Part shown: positions 16,436 to 25,201 of the stretch, in pieces
How positions within the stretch are numbered: position 1 is the stretch's first letter
Layout of the letters: each line of letters begins with the position of its first letter
Assembly (NCBI GenBank): GCA_964486295.1
Contig: CAZAMF010000002.1
Coordinates: 186,001-250,000, forward strand
From: CALBZG01 sp964486295
GTDB lineage: Bacteria; Bacillota; Clostridia; Peptostreptococcales; Anaerovoracaceae
DNA: 64,000 bases
Reading direction: 5' to 3'
Program-made: the position numbers and the translations under genes
The notes under the pieces: model-generated
The model's database searches: none
Seen by the model: the letters and a program-made list of their open reading frames with translations, nothing else
What the model was told of the DNA's origin: nothing

Positions 16436-17431
16436 TTGGATATACAAAATCTGTTGAGTGAAAATGAAGCTGTTATTAAACTGGGAGAGAATTTTAACAG
16501 AATCGAGTTGTTCGGCAACCTTGACAACAATATGAGAATTCTGAAAGAGCATTTTAATGTTGACATCATTCAAAGAGAAGATAATCTCGTATTAAAAGGC
16601 ACAGACCCCCAAAAGGCAGCAGCAGTTCTGCTGGAAATGGCAGATCTGGTTGAAAACGGTGAAAAGCTTGACACTCAAAAAATAAATTACATCATCAGCC
16701 TTCACGAAAAGGGCTTGTCCTATAAAGAAGGCAATATCGGCAAAGATATCATATGTTTTACACATATGGGAAGACCGATCAAGCCGAAAACCATCGGTCA
16801 AAAGGTATATGCCAACAGCATCCGGGAGAAAGATATTGTTTTCAGCATCGGTCCGGCCGGAACAGGTAAGACCTACATTGCGGTAGCGATGGCTGTAAAC
16901 GCATTCAAAAATAAAGATGTTCAAAAAATCATTCTTGCTCGCCCGGCAGTTGAAGCCGGCGAGCGTCTTGGATTTTTGCCGGGAGACCTTCAGGAAAAAG
17001 TGGATCCGTATCTTCGCCCCCTCTATGATGCCCTATATGACATCCTAGGCAGGGAAAGCGCATTGCGTTTAAAGGAAAAGGAAGTTATCGAAGTAGTCCC
17101 GCTTGCTTATATGAGAGGAAGGACGCTGGACAATTCATTTATTATTTTGGATGAAGCTCAAAATTCTACTAAAGAGCAAATGAAAATGTTTTTGACCAGA
17201 ATGGGATTTGGTTCCAAGGTGGTAGTGACGGGTGACATCACTCAGATCGATCTTCCGAAAGGTAAAAAGTCCGGGCTGGTGGAAGCTACAAAAATATTGA
17301 AATCCGTCAAGGAAATAGAATTCTGCTATTTGAAGGATGTTGATGTAGTCAGGCATGAGCTGGTCAAAAAAATTGTAAATGCTTATGACAGGTATTACAA
17401 AGAACACCCGTCAGAACTTGAGGAGGGTTAA
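16436..17431 (+). CDS. phoH: PhoH family ATPase
   Basis: The 331-residue protein is a cytoplasmic PhoH/YbeZ-type ATPase. An N-terminal KH-like region (about residues 1-110) precedes the P-loop GPAGTGKT at about 140 and the Walker B segment FIILDEAQNST, followed by the sensor motif VVTGDITQIDLP. YbeZ-type PhoH partners YbeY in rRNA maturation, and ybeY begins 5 bp downstream here, the usual gene order. The start is TTG, six bases after AGAGGAA; no ATG with a site is nearby. The PIN domain found in some relatives is absent. Confidence 0.95.
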   Translation: MDIQNLLSENEAVIKLGENFNRIELFGNLDNNMRILKEHFNVDIIQREDNLVLKGTDPQKAAAVLLEMADLVENGEKLDTQKINYIISLHEKGLSYKEGNIGKDIICFTHMGRPIKPKTIGQKVYANSIREKDIVFSIGPAGTGKTYIAVAMAVNAFKNKDVQKIILARPAVEAGERLGFLPGDLQEKVDPYLRPLYDALYDILGRESALRLKEKEVIEVVPLAYMRGRTLDNSFIILDEAQNSTKEQMKMFLTRMGFGSKVVVTGDITQIDLPKGKKSGLVEATKILKSVKEIEFCYLKDVDVVRHELVKKIVNAYDRYYKEHPSELEEG

Positions 17432-17436
17432 AGCCA

Positions 17437-17889
17437 ATGGAAATCATATTCGACGAGGAGCGAAAGCCTGAAAATCCATTGATCGAGAAGATGAATGAGG
17501 CGGGCAGACTTTGCTTATTGAAAGAAAAAATCCCGGAAGGCCGTGTCGAAATTAGTGTTTCATTCGTGAGCCCCGACGAGATCAGGTTGATGAATAAGAT
17601 GTACAGAGGCGTTGATGCCGTAACGGATGTGCTTTCTTTCCCGCAATTTGAGGCTATGGCCGAAATACCGAAAGAAGGAACCATCAGCTTGGGAGATATC
17701 GTGATCTGCACAGAGCAGGCCTTGCTTCAGGCAGATGAATTCGGACACAGTGCCGAGAGAGAATTGATCTATCTGTTTGTCCATAGCCTTGCGCACTTGA
17801 TGGGTTATGACCATATGAATGAAGAAGAAAAAGCGGAAATGCGCGGTTTTGAAGAAGACATCATGGGACAAATGAATTTGCAACGGTAG
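17437..17889 (+). CDS. ybeY: Endoribonuclease YbeY (16S rRNA 3' maturation)
   Basis: The 150-residue metalloprotein carries the zinc signature HSLAHLMGYDHMNEEE near the C-terminus (H-x3-H-x5-H), with the preceding conserved DVLSFPQ and LGDIVIC segments. YbeY is a single-strand endoribonuclease needed for rRNA processing and ribosome quality control. GAGGAGGG precedes the ATG, and the gene sits between phoH and cdd in the order seen throughout Firmicutes. Nothing unusual was found. Confidence 0.96.
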   Translation: MEIIFDEERKPENPLIEKMNEAGRLCLLKEKIPEGRVEISVSFVSPDEIRLMNKMYRGVDAVTDVLSFPQFEAMAEIPKEGTISLGDIVICTEQALLQADEFGHSAERELIYLFVHSLAHLMGYDHMNEEEKAEMRGFEEDIMGQMNLQR

Positions 17890-17899
17890 AGGAGGTCGT

Positions 17900-18304
17900 A
17901 TGGATTATAAAGATTTATATAATATGGCTGTAGCAGCACGAGAAAACGCCTATGCTCCTTTTTCTAAATTTAAAGTCGGAGCAGCGTTACTGACAGAAAG
18001 CGGCAAAGTATATATCGGGGTTAACGTTGAAAATTCAAGTTTCGGTGCGACAATCTGCGCTGAAAGGACTGCTTTTGTCAAAGCGGTCAGCGAAGGGGAA
18101 AGAAAATTCAAGGCAATCGCTATATCGTCAAGCGAAGGCGGCGCATGGCCATGTGGGATATGCAGACAATTTATGAGGGAATTTTGCGATGATGATTTCG
18201 TTATCATCACGGGAGCATCTCCGGATCAACTTGTAACGCATACGATGTCAGAGATCCTGCCAGTAGGATTTAAAATGTCTGAAGACGGCAAGCAAATCCG
18301 ATAA
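17900..18304 (+). CDS. cdd: Cytidine deaminase
   Basis: The 134-residue protein is a tetrameric-type cytidine deaminase that converts cytidine and deoxycytidine to uridine forms. The catalytic zinc motif CAERTAF (Cys-Ala-Glu) at about residues 53-59 and the paired PCGICRQFM at about 86-94 supply three cysteine ligands and the proton-shuttling glutamate. The N-terminus YAPFSKFKVGAAL is typical. GGAGG precedes the ATG. It is embedded in the phoH-ybeY-cdd-era arrangement common in Firmicutes; the usual diacylglycerol kinase gene between ybeY and cdd is missing here. Confidence 0.96.
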   Translation: MDYKDLYNMAVAARENAYAPFSKFKVGAALLTESGKVYIGVNVENSSFGATICAERTAFVKAVSEGERKFKAIAISSSEGGAWPCGICRQFMREFCDDDFVIITGASPDQLVTHTMSEILPVGFKMSEDGKQIR

Positions 18305-18352
18305 AAAAAGAAAACAAGCACGATCCATTTGAGAGAAGAAAACGGAGAATAC

Positions 18353-19231
18353 ATGAAATCAGGATTCATCAGCATAGTCGGCCGGCCGAATGTAGGCAAG
18401 TCAACATTACTAAATTCAATACTCGGTGAAAAAATTGCCATCACTACGGACAAGCCTCAAACGACACGGAATATCATAAGGGGCATTTTTACAAAAGACG
18501 ATATTCAAATGGTTTTTATTGATACGCCGGGTATACATAAACCGAAAAACAAGTTGGGCTCTTTTATGACAAATGCCGCAATCAATACATTTAAAGAAGT
18601 CGATGCAGTCATTCTGATCGTGGATGATGAACTTTCGGCAGGACCAGGAGACTCCTATATTCTTGACATGATTAAAGAAACGGACACCCCCAAAATCCTG
18701 GCGATCAACAAAATCGACAAACTGGACCCGGAAAAATTTCAAAGAATATATAACGAGTATGATCAATTGGGAATATTTCGTTCGATTATCGGGATCAGCG
18801 CCATCGAATCCAAAAACGTGAGTTATCTGATAAATGAACTCAGTAAACTCCTGAAAGAGGGCCCGATGTATTTTCCTGCGGATATGATAACGGACCATCC
18901 TGAGAGATTCATCGTCAGTGAAATTATCCGGGAAAAGACCCTGATGTATCTAGAGGAAGAAGTACCCCATGGGATCGCAATTGAAATTGAAAAATATGAA
19001 GAAGCCGAAAACATAACGCGGATCGGAGCTGTTATATATTGTGAAAAAAAATCACATAAAGGAATCATTATCGGGAAAGAAGGAAAAAAGCTGAAAGGCA
19101 TAGGCAAACAGGCCCGTCTGGAAATCGAAGCATTGCTGGGGTGCAAAGTGTTCCTTGAGTTATGGGTGAAAGTTAAAGAAAATTGGAGAGATTCAGATTT
19201 TGCGCTATCAAACTTCGGCTATAAGGAATAG
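18353..19231 (+). CDS. era: GTPase Era
   Basis: The 292-residue protein has the Era layout: an N-terminal GTPase domain with G1 GRPNVGKST (about residues 9-17), G2 region KPQTTRN, G3 DTPGIH, G4 NKID and a SAIES G5, followed by a C-terminal KH RNA-binding domain with GIIIGKEGKKLK. Era binds the 3' end of 16S rRNA and helps assemble the 30S subunit. The ATG at 18353 follows CGGAGA; a TTG eight codons upstream is less likely because the family begins MKSGF. Its stop is 2 bp from recO. Confidence 0.97.
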   Translation: MKSGFISIVGRPNVGKSTLLNSILGEKIAITTDKPQTTRNIIRGIFTKDDIQMVFIDTPGIHKPKNKLGSFMTNAAINTFKEVDAVILIVDDELSAGPGDSYILDMIKETDTPKILAINKIDKLDPEKFQRIYNEYDQLGIFRSIIGISAIESKNVSYLINELSKLLKEGPMYFPADMITDHPERFIVSEIIREKTLMYLEEEVPHGIAIEIEKYEEAENITRIGAVIYCEKKSHKGIIIGKEGKKLKGIGKQARLEIEALLGCKVFLELWVKVKENWRDSDFALSNFGYKE

Positions 19232-19233
19232 AG

Positions 19234-19986
19234 ATGGTTACAGAAACGGAAGGCATCATCTTCAAGCAGACCAAGACGGTAAACGGCCGGCGAATGATCG
19301 TTCTATTTACCAGGAAATACGGCAAAATCAGCGCTGGAACCAGCATATCGGAAGCAGGGAAAAATAAATCCGCTCTTGCATTGAGACCATTTACCTATGG
19401 AAGATATGAACTCTTTAAGAACCGAAATACATGCAACATCATGGGGGCAGAGTCTCTTAAAAGCCATTACGGGATCGGCGAGAATATAGATAAATATCTT
19501 TATGCATCTTATGCGCTTGAATTTACCGCTAAAGTATTGGAGGAAGATCAGCCGCTCCCCGAACTGTTTGACATGATTCTTGATTTTATGACTTTGATGG
19601 AAGCCAGGGAGAAAAAATTTTCCACTATTGTTATCGCATTTCAGATGAAGACATTGAACCTGCTAGGGCAGGCACCTCAGATAGAAGAATGTGTTTTCTG
19701 TGGGAGCAAAGAAAATCTTACATATTTCAGTGTAAAAGACGGCGGTGCAGTCTGCGAAAACTGTTCTTCCAATATAGAGCGGGACGCCAATGTATCGTTG
19801 ATTTACAGCGTGGATAAGGGTATAATAAATACATTAAGGTATTTTTTGGATGAGCCACTCAAGAGCCTTGAAAAAATTGCATTAAACAGCGGGTCGCTGG
19901 AGGAAATAAGACAAATATTAAAGGGGTATATGGCTTATCATTTAGACATTTCTGATTTAAAAAGCGAAAGTTTTTTATCCGAGTAA
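19234..19986 (+). CDS. recO: DNA repair protein RecO
   Basis: The 250-residue protein has an N-terminal OB fold (VTETEGIIFKQTKTVNGRRMIVLFTRKYGKI), a helical middle and a C-terminal four-cysteine zinc site (CVFCGS...CENC, about residues 152-176), as in clostridial and deinococcal RecO. RecO helps load RecA onto SSB-coated DNA in the RecFOR pathway. It begins 2 bp after era, the usual neighbour. The ATG is almost directly after the era stop, and the weak ribosome site (AAGGAATAGAG) suggests translational coupling. Confidence 0.95.
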   Translation: MVTETEGIIFKQTKTVNGRRMIVLFTRKYGKISAGTSISEAGKNKSALALRPFTYGRYELFKNRNTCNIMGAESLKSHYGIGENIDKYLYASYALEFTAKVLEEDQPLPELFDMILDFMTLMEAREKKFSTIVIAFQMKTLNLLGQAPQIEECVFCGSKENLTYFSVKDGGAVCENCSSNIERDANVSLIYSVDKGIINTLRYFLDEPLKSLEKIALNSGSLEEIRQILKGYMAYHLDISDLKSESFLSE

Positions 19987-20001
19987 AAACAGGAGGTGCG
20001 C

Positions 20002-20631
20002 ATGATGGAAATTACTTTAGAAAAAATCGAATTGGTTAAAGACCGTACCGGCGTTTCTTACAAAGAAGCGAAGGAAGCTCTGGAAGCATCCGGCGGGAGC
20101 GTAGTGGATGCAATCATTGCGATCGAAGAAACGATAAACGAGAAAGGCGGAAAAAAAGTCGGAGAAGCGGGTGGAGCTTTCATCGATAAAATCAAAGCCC
20201 TCATAAAAAAAGGCAATGTATCGAGAATCATCGTTAAAAAGGATGATGAGGTTGTCCTGAATATGCCTGTTAATATTGGCATAGTTGGAACAGTACTGGC
20301 GCCAATCCCTGTGATCATAGGGACGATAGCGGCTTTTGGCGCAAAATGTGTTATCGAATTGGTCAAGGATGATGGCAGTATTCTGGACGTCAGCGAAATG
20401 GCCACCGAAACATTTGAAGATGTGAAAGAAAAAGGCTCGACGCTGTATGACGAAGTCAAGAAGAAGAGTACAGATGTTTATCAGGACGTAAAAGCAAAAG
20501 CAAGCGAAGCCATTGACAAAGTCAATACAAAAATGGACATCGACCTAAATGAAGATGACGATTTAACCTGTGATCAAGTCAGTGAAGAGGTTGAGGAAGC
20601 ACTAAAAAAAGAAGAAGATAAGACAGAATAA
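20002..20631 (+). CDS. UBA-like plus DUF4342 domain protein
   Basis: The 209-residue protein combines an N-terminal UBA/TS-N-like helix bundle (KDRTGVSYKEAKEALEASGG, about residues 13-32, resembling the start of EF-Ts) with a DUF4342 region (about 65-135) containing a hydrophobic segment VNIGIVGTVLAPIPVIIGTI, and a long charged amphipathic tail (EDVKEKGSTLYDEVKKKSTD...) likely to be coiled coil. AGGAGG precedes either of two adjacent ATGs (20002 or 20005). It lies between recO and glyQS. Function is unknown; the UBA-like part suggests protein or nascent-chain binding, and the hydrophobic stretch suggests membrane contact. Confidence 0.75.
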   Translation: MMEITLEKIELVKDRTGVSYKEAKEALEASGGSVVDAIIAIEETINEKGGKKVGEAGGAFIDKIKALIKKGNVSRIIVKKDDEVVLNMPVNIGIVGTVLAPIPVIIGTIAAFGAKCVIELVKDDGSILDVSEMATETFEDVKEKGSTLYDEVKKKSTDVYQDVKAKASEAIDKVNTKMDIDLNEDDDLTCDQVSEEVEEALKKEEDKTE

Positions 20632-20684
20632 CAGACACAACCAGATATATCAATAATAATAAAAAGGGACGGTAGTTAATATTT

Positions 20685-22088
20685 ATGAGCAGAGAAGTTA
20701 CGATGGACAAAATAGTTGCCTTGGCAAAGAATCGGGGATTTGTCTTTTCCGGTTCTGAAATTTACGGAGGTCTTGCAAATACATGGGATTATGGTCCTGT
20801 CGGGGTCGAGTTTAAAAACAATGTCAAAAAGGCATGGTGGAAGAAGTTTGTTCAGGAAAGTAAATATAATGTCGGATTGGATGCAGCGATTCTGATGAAT
20901 CCACAGACCTGGGTCGCCTCAGGCCATGTGGGGGGATTCGCAGATCCTCTGATCGACTGTAAATCCTGCAAAGCCAGATTCAGAGCAGACAAGTTGATTG
21001 AAGACTATATTAAAGAAAATGGACTTTCCGATTTTACCGTTGATGGCTGGCCGAATGAAAAGCTGGAGGCGTTCATTAAGGAAAAAGAAATCGCCTGCCC
21101 TGAATGCGGCAAGCATGACTTTACCGGTATCCGGCAATTCAATCTGATGTTCAAAACTTTTCAGGGCGTTACCGAAGACTCAAAAGCTGAGATTTATTTA
21201 AGACCTGAAACCGCACAAGGTATTTTCGTAAATTTTAAAAACGTTTTGAGAACATCGCGAAAAAAAGTTCCGTTCGGAATTGCTCAGATCGGGAAATCCT
21301 TCAGAAATGAAATTACACCAGGCAATTTCACTTTCAGAACAAGAGAATTTGAGCAAATGGAACTTGAATTTTTCTGCAAGCCGGGAACAGATCTCGGATG
21401 GTTCTTATATTGGAAAGATACGTGCGTTCAATTTCTGAAGAACCTTGGCATGAATATGGAAAATATAAAGCTCAGGGATCACGAAAAAGAGGAACTGTCT
21501 CACTACAGTAATGCGACTACCGATATCGAATATCTGTTTCCTTTCGGCTGGGGCGAGCTCTGGGGCATTGCTGACAGGACCGACTTTGACCTGAAGCAGC
21601 ATATTCAGCATTCCGGACAGGAAATGAACTATGTTGACCCGGAAACAAATGAAAAATATGTTCCGTATTGCATCGAGCCTTCGCTGGGTGCAGACCGCGT
21701 AGCATTGGCATTCCTATGCGATGCCTATGACGAAGAGATCCTGGTCAGTGAGGATGGCAAGGAAGATGTCAGAGTCGTTCTCCATTTACATCCGGCACTT
21801 GCTCCTTATAAAGCAGCAGTGCTCCCGCTGGCAAAAAAGCTGAGCGATGTGGCAGAACCAATCTATGAGGAACTTTCGAAATACTTTATGGTTGATTATG
21901 ATACATCAGGCTCGATCGGCAAGAGATATAGAAGGGAAGATGAAATCGGAACACCTTTCTGCATCTGTGTAGATTTTCAAACACCTGAAGACGGCACAGT
22001 GACCATCAGAGACAGGGATACTATGGAGCAGATCAGGCTGCCGATTTCTGATGTCAGAAGCTATATTGAATCAAAAATGGAGTTCTAG
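20685..22088 (+). CDS. glyQS: Glycyl-tRNA synthetase, single-chain (alpha2) class II type
   Basis: The 467-residue protein is the dimeric eukaryote/Gram-positive type of glycyl-tRNA synthetase, not the alpha/beta bacterial form. Class II motifs are visible: motif 1 region in the N-terminal NTWDYGPVGVEFKNN segment, motif 2 FRNEITPGNFTFRTREFEQME, and motif 3 SLGADRVALAFL. Two cysteine pairs (CKSCKARF and CPECGKHD) form a zinc-binding insertion. The C-terminal anticodon domain starts near LHPALAPYKAAVLP. AAAGGGACGG lies about 12 bp before the ATG. No T-box leader is visible upstream. Confidence 0.97.
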   Translation: MSREVTMDKIVALAKNRGFVFSGSEIYGGLANTWDYGPVGVEFKNNVKKAWWKKFVQESKYNVGLDAAILMNPQTWVASGHVGGFADPLIDCKSCKARFRADKLIEDYIKENGLSDFTVDGWPNEKLEAFIKEKEIACPECGKHDFTGIRQFNLMFKTFQGVTEDSKAEIYLRPETAQGIFVNFKNVLRTSRKKVPFGIAQIGKSFRNEITPGNFTFRTREFEQMELEFFCKPGTDLGWFLYWKDTCVQFLKNLGMNMENIKLRDHEKEELSHYSNATTDIEYLFPFGWGELWGIADRTDFDLKQHIQHSGQEMNYVDPETNEKYVPYCIEPSLGADRVALAFLCDAYDEEILVSEDGKEDVRVVLHLHPALAPYKAAVLPLAKKLSDVAEPIYEELSKYFMVDYDTSGSIGKRYRREDEIGTPFCICVDFQTPEDGTVTIRDRDTMEQIRLPISDVRSYIESKMEF

Positions 22089-22121
22089 AGTCGAGAGATC
22101 ATTACGAAAATCAATAAAGGG

Positions 22122-22160
22122 AATGTCAGCAAAAATAGAAATTTTTTGTTGACATTTTTT
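22122..22160 (+). terminator. glyQS terminator overlapping the fabH promoter
   Basis: AATGTCAGCAAAAA (22122-22135) pairs with TTTTTGTTGACATT (22143-22156, one G-U pair) and is followed by more T. The right arm contains the -35 TTGACA of the next promoter, so the end of one operon and the start of the next share the same bases. Confidence 0.85.
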
Positions 22161-22190
22161 TATTATAAAAATATACTATTATAAAATAGT
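22149..22190 (+). promoter_or_regulatory. fabH operon promoter with MarR-type operator candidate
   Basis: TTGACA (22149-22154), 17-bp spacer, TATACT (22172-22177). A perfect inverted repeat ACTATT-ATAA-AATAGT (22175-22190) overlaps the -10 and start point, the size and position expected for a MarR-family operator. The fused MarR protein at the end of the operon is the obvious candidate binder (inference). Confidence 0.75.
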
Positions 22191-22226
22191 TAGATCATCA
22201 AAGTATATTTTATATAGGAGGACGAT

Positions 22227-23201
22227 TTGGGCATAACAATAACGAGGACAGGTAAAGCTTTACCGGAGTTCTTACTGACAAATTACGACCTTGAGAAAAT
22301 GGTCGATACCGAAAATCAATGGATCATTGACAGAACAGGCATTGAAAAAAGACATATCGCAATCAAAGAAAGTGGAGTTGACCTGGCGGCCGCAGCGGCT
22401 GATATCGCATTGTCTGAAATCGATCGTGATTCTATCGATCTTTTAATTGTTGCGACTGTATCTCCTGATAAACTGGTGCCTTGCATGGGCTCCATGATCA
22501 AGGAAAGGCTAGGTCTTGCGAATGCCGTTACCTTTGATATTAATGCAGCATGCAGTGGGTTTATATACGGGGTTTGGACTGCAGAAGCACTCATGAGCAA
22601 AAATAACTTCAACAGAGCGCTGGTAATAGGCGTCGAATGCCTGAGCAGAATAACGAATTGGGAGGATCGGAATACCTGTATTATTTTCGGAGATGGAGCC
22701 GGATGTGCTCTTCTCGAAAAAAACAATGATAAGAAAGGTATTTTATCCAGTTTCGTAAAAAATTATGATGATACGCAAAAGGCTCTGGTATGCGGGTGCG
22801 AATATAATAAACGTCCATTTGATGACGATAATGATGAGGCGCCGATTGATAAGATGTATATCAGAATGAATGGCACCCAGGTCTTCAGATTCGCGGTGAA
22901 TGCTATAGAAGAAGTCATGAATGAAGCGCTGAAAATAGCCGGTCTTACTCATTCCGATATCGCTTATTATGTTCCGCACCAGGCGAATATGAGAATTATC
23001 AGCGCTGCTTCCAACAAGACCGGACAGCCGATCGAAAAGTTTCAGATCAGTATCAAAGAAACAGGCAATGTATCAGCAGCCAGTGTACCGATGGCGCTTC
23101 ATGATCTTATGATGAGCGGCAAAGTCAAGGAAGGTGATAAAATCATGCTGATGGGATTTGGCGGGGGATTAAGTGCCGGGGCTTTGATTTTTGAGGTATA
23201 G
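22227..23201 (+). CDS. fabH: 3-oxoacyl-ACP synthase III (FabH)
   Basis: The 324-residue enzyme condenses acyl-CoA with malonyl-ACP to start fatty acid synthesis. The thiolase-fold catalytic triad is visible: Cys in NAACSGF (about residue 111), His in YYVPHQANMRI (about 252) and Asn in ETGNVSAAS (about 281), with the C-terminal GFGGGLSAG loop. The start is TTG after ATAGGAGGACGAT; no ATG fits the family start. It is the first gene of a fab operon that lacks the usual upstream MarR gene and the acpP gene. Confidence 0.95.
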   Translation: MGITITRTGKALPEFLLTNYDLEKMVDTENQWIIDRTGIEKRHIAIKESGVDLAAAAADIALSEIDRDSIDLLIVATVSPDKLVPCMGSMIKERLGLANAVTFDINAACSGFIYGVWTAEALMSKNNFNRALVIGVECLSRITNWEDRNTCIIFGDGAGCALLEKNNDKKGILSSFVKNYDDTQKALVCGCEYNKRPFDDDNDEAPIDKMYIRMNGTQVFRFAVNAIEEVMNEALKIAGLTHSDIAYYVPHQANMRIISAASNKTGQPIEKFQISIKETGNVSAASVPMALHDLMMSGKVKEGDKIMLMGFGGGLSAGALIFEV

Positions 23202-23268
23202 TAGTATACCGAAGCTATTGAAATATGGGCAGAATAAGATGACTTTTTACAAGGAGGAATATTTTAGC

Positions 23269-24246
23269 ATGAATAAAGTGTGCGAAATATTGGGTATCGA
23301 ATATCCGATTTTGCAAGGTGGAATGGCAAGAATTGCCGAAAGTTCTTTAGCTTCCGCGGTCAGTAATGGCGGTGGATTCGGTATCATAGCATCAGGAGGA
23401 GAAACAGGAGATTGGCTGAGGGAAGAAATAAGAAAAACCCGATTGCTGACAGATAAGCCGTTTGGTGTAAATCTGATGCTCCTTTCTCCAAACATAGACG
23501 AATTAGTTGAAGTAGTATGTGAAGAAAAAGTCAAGGCAGTTACAACAGGAGCCGGAAATCCAGGTAAATATATGAAAAAGTTTGCGGAAAACGGCATTAT
23601 TGTTATTCCTGTTGTGGCATCGGTTGCGCTGGCAAAGCGGGTTGCAAAAGCCGGAGCAGCAGCGGTGATCGCAGAGGGCCTGGAAGGTGGCGGGCATATA
23701 GGTGAAATGACCACAATGGCTCTTGTCCCAATGGTGACGGATGCTGTTAAGATACCGGTTATCGCAGCCGGCGGAATCGGAGACGGACGCGGAGTAGCCG
23801 CAGCATTCATGCTGGGAGCTCAGGCGGTGCAGATTGGGACCCGATTCCTGGTAGCCAAGGAATGCATAGTCTCACAAAATTATAAAAATGCAATTTTAAA
23901 AGCTGAGGATAATGATACCTGTACAACAGGTAGAAGTACAGGACACCCGGTAAGAGTACTTAAGAACAAACTGACAAGAAAAGTTTTGGCTTTAGAGAAA
24001 ACAAATGCCGATCCTGAAGAAATCGCAATACTATGTACCGGAAGACTCTGGGATGCTGTTAAGAAAGGCGATATGGAAATGGGTTCGGTTATGTCCGGTC
24101 AGATCGCGGGACTCGTCAGGAAAGAACAGCCGGCGGCGGAAATTATTAAAGAAATGTTTGAGGAGGCGGAGAAAGTATATGAAAATAGGTTTGATATTTG
24201 CAGGACAGGGAGCTCAGTATACCGGAATGGGAAAGAGCCTGTATGA
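23269..24246 (+). CDS. fabK: Enoyl-ACP reductase II (FabK)
   Basis: The 325-residue FMN-dependent enoyl-ACP reductase reduces the double bond at the end of each elongation cycle. It has the nitronate-monooxygenase-like TIM barrel: YPILQGGMARIAESSLASAV at the start, EGLEGGGHIG with the active-site histidine (about residue 144), AAGGIGDGRGVAAAF and GTRFL for FMN phosphate. AAGGAGGAA precedes the ATG at 23269. The last 22 codons run into fabD in another frame, a 68-bp overlap, so this C-terminal tail is probably not conserved. FabK-type reductases resist triclosan. Confidence 0.93.
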   Translation: MNKVCEILGIEYPILQGGMARIAESSLASAVSNGGGFGIIASGGETGDWLREEIRKTRLLTDKPFGVNLMLLSPNIDELVEVVCEEKVKAVTTGAGNPGKYMKKFAENGIIVIPVVASVALAKRVAKAGAAAVIAEGLEGGGHIGEMTTMALVPMVTDAVKIPVIAAGGIGDGRGVAAAFMLGAQAVQIGTRFLVAKECIVSQNYKNAILKAEDNDTCTTGRSTGHPVRVLKNKLTRKVLALEKTNADPEEIAILCTGRLWDAVKKGDMEMGSVMSGQIAGLVRKEQPAAEIIKEMFEEAEKVYENRFDICRTGSSVYRNGKEPV

Positions 24247-25201
24247 CAATTCAGCAGGGGCTAGGAAGGTTTTCGATGCTGCAGGGGACAATATCAAGCA
24301 TTGGTGTTTTGAAGGGACCAAAGAGATGCTGCGGGAAACCCACATCACTCAGCCTTCAGTTTATACAGTCACCATGGCGGCGTATGAAGCATTTTTGGAA
24401 GCAATGGAAAAGGCCGATAAAGATTTCTGGAAAAATGTCAAAATCGTTGGACTTTCCGGATTCAGCCTGGGGGAATATGCGGCATTAACTGCTGCTGGAA
24501 CCATTGACGAATTACAAAAGGGGATTAATATAGTAATAAAAAGAGGAAAGCTGATGAGCGAGGCCGGTTCGGATGAAAATGGAAATCCGAAAGGCGGCAT
24601 GGTTGCTGCATTCGGTGAAAGACAGGAAATTCTTGATTGTGTCGATCAGGCAAGAGAGGATGGAATTCTTGAGGCAGTAAACTTCAACTCACCTGTTCAG
24701 ACAGTGGTGGCCGGTGACTTCGCTGCATTGGAGCGATTTAAAGAAGTTGCATCACAGAAGAAGATCAAAGCAAGATCTCTTAGCGTAAGCACCGCTTTTC
24801 ACAGTCCTATGATGGCGCCGGCTGCCAGTGAACTGAAAGGGATTTTAAAAAAGGAAAATTTAAAAAGTCCAGGTGTTAAAATCTATTCAAATGTAACAGC
24901 AAAAGACATGATGGAAGGTTTTGATGGAGCGCACGGAGAAGAAGGCGAATTCATAGCCGAATTGATGGCAAAGCAGGCTATGGCTCCTGTCTATTGGCAG
25001 GAAATCGTTGAGAATATGATAGCCGACGGTGCTGAAGCGCTGATTGAAATAGGCCCTGGAACGACGCTGTCCGGCATTGTCAAAAAGGTAGATTCTGAAA
25101 TCACGACTCTGAACATCGAAGATGCAGAAAGTTTGGAAAAAACGATTTCAGCGCTGGAAGAACTTTACCATCAGAGTCAAGAAGGAGCGGCAATATGTTA
25201 A
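24179..25201 (+). CDS. fabD: Malonyl-CoA:ACP transacylase (FabD)
   Basis: The 340-residue acyltransferase loads malonyl groups onto ACP. It begins MKIGLIFAGQGAQYTGMG, the family start, after GGAGGCGGAG. The active-site serine lies in GFSLGEYAA (most FabD have GHSLGEY; clostridial versions often have GLSLGEY), and the catalytic histidine is in STAFHSPMM. The C-terminal IEIGPGTTLSG is also typical. It overlaps the fabK 3' end by 68 bp and fabG by 7 bp, both signs of translational coupling. It is slightly longer than the usual 310 residues, with an acidic insertion near residues 240-260. Confidence 0.95.
   Translation: MKIGLIFAGQGAQYTGMGKSLYDNSAGARKVFDAAGDNIKHWCFEGTKEMLRETHITQPSVYTVTMAAYEAFLEAMEKADKDFWKNVKIVGLSGFSLGEYAALTAAGTIDELQKGINIVIKRGKLMSEAGSDENGNPKGGMVAAFGERQEILDCVDQAREDGILEAVNFNSPVQTVVAGDFAALERFKEVASQKKIKARSLSVSTAFHSPMMAPAASELKGILKKENLKSPGVKIYSNVTAKDMMEGFDGAHGEEGEFIAELMAKQAMAPVYWQEIVENMIADGAEALIEIGPGTTLSGIVKKVDSEITTLNIEDAESLEKTISALEELYHQSQEGAAIC

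Noticed and set aside
20632..20684. T-box leader before glyQS
   Set aside because: The gap is 53 bp, with no specifier loop, no T-box sequence and no terminator/antiterminator pair.
24179..24246. FabK-FabD fusion by frameshift
   Set aside because: Both proteins have their own start, family N-terminus and ribosome binding site, so this is an overlap, not a broken fusion.
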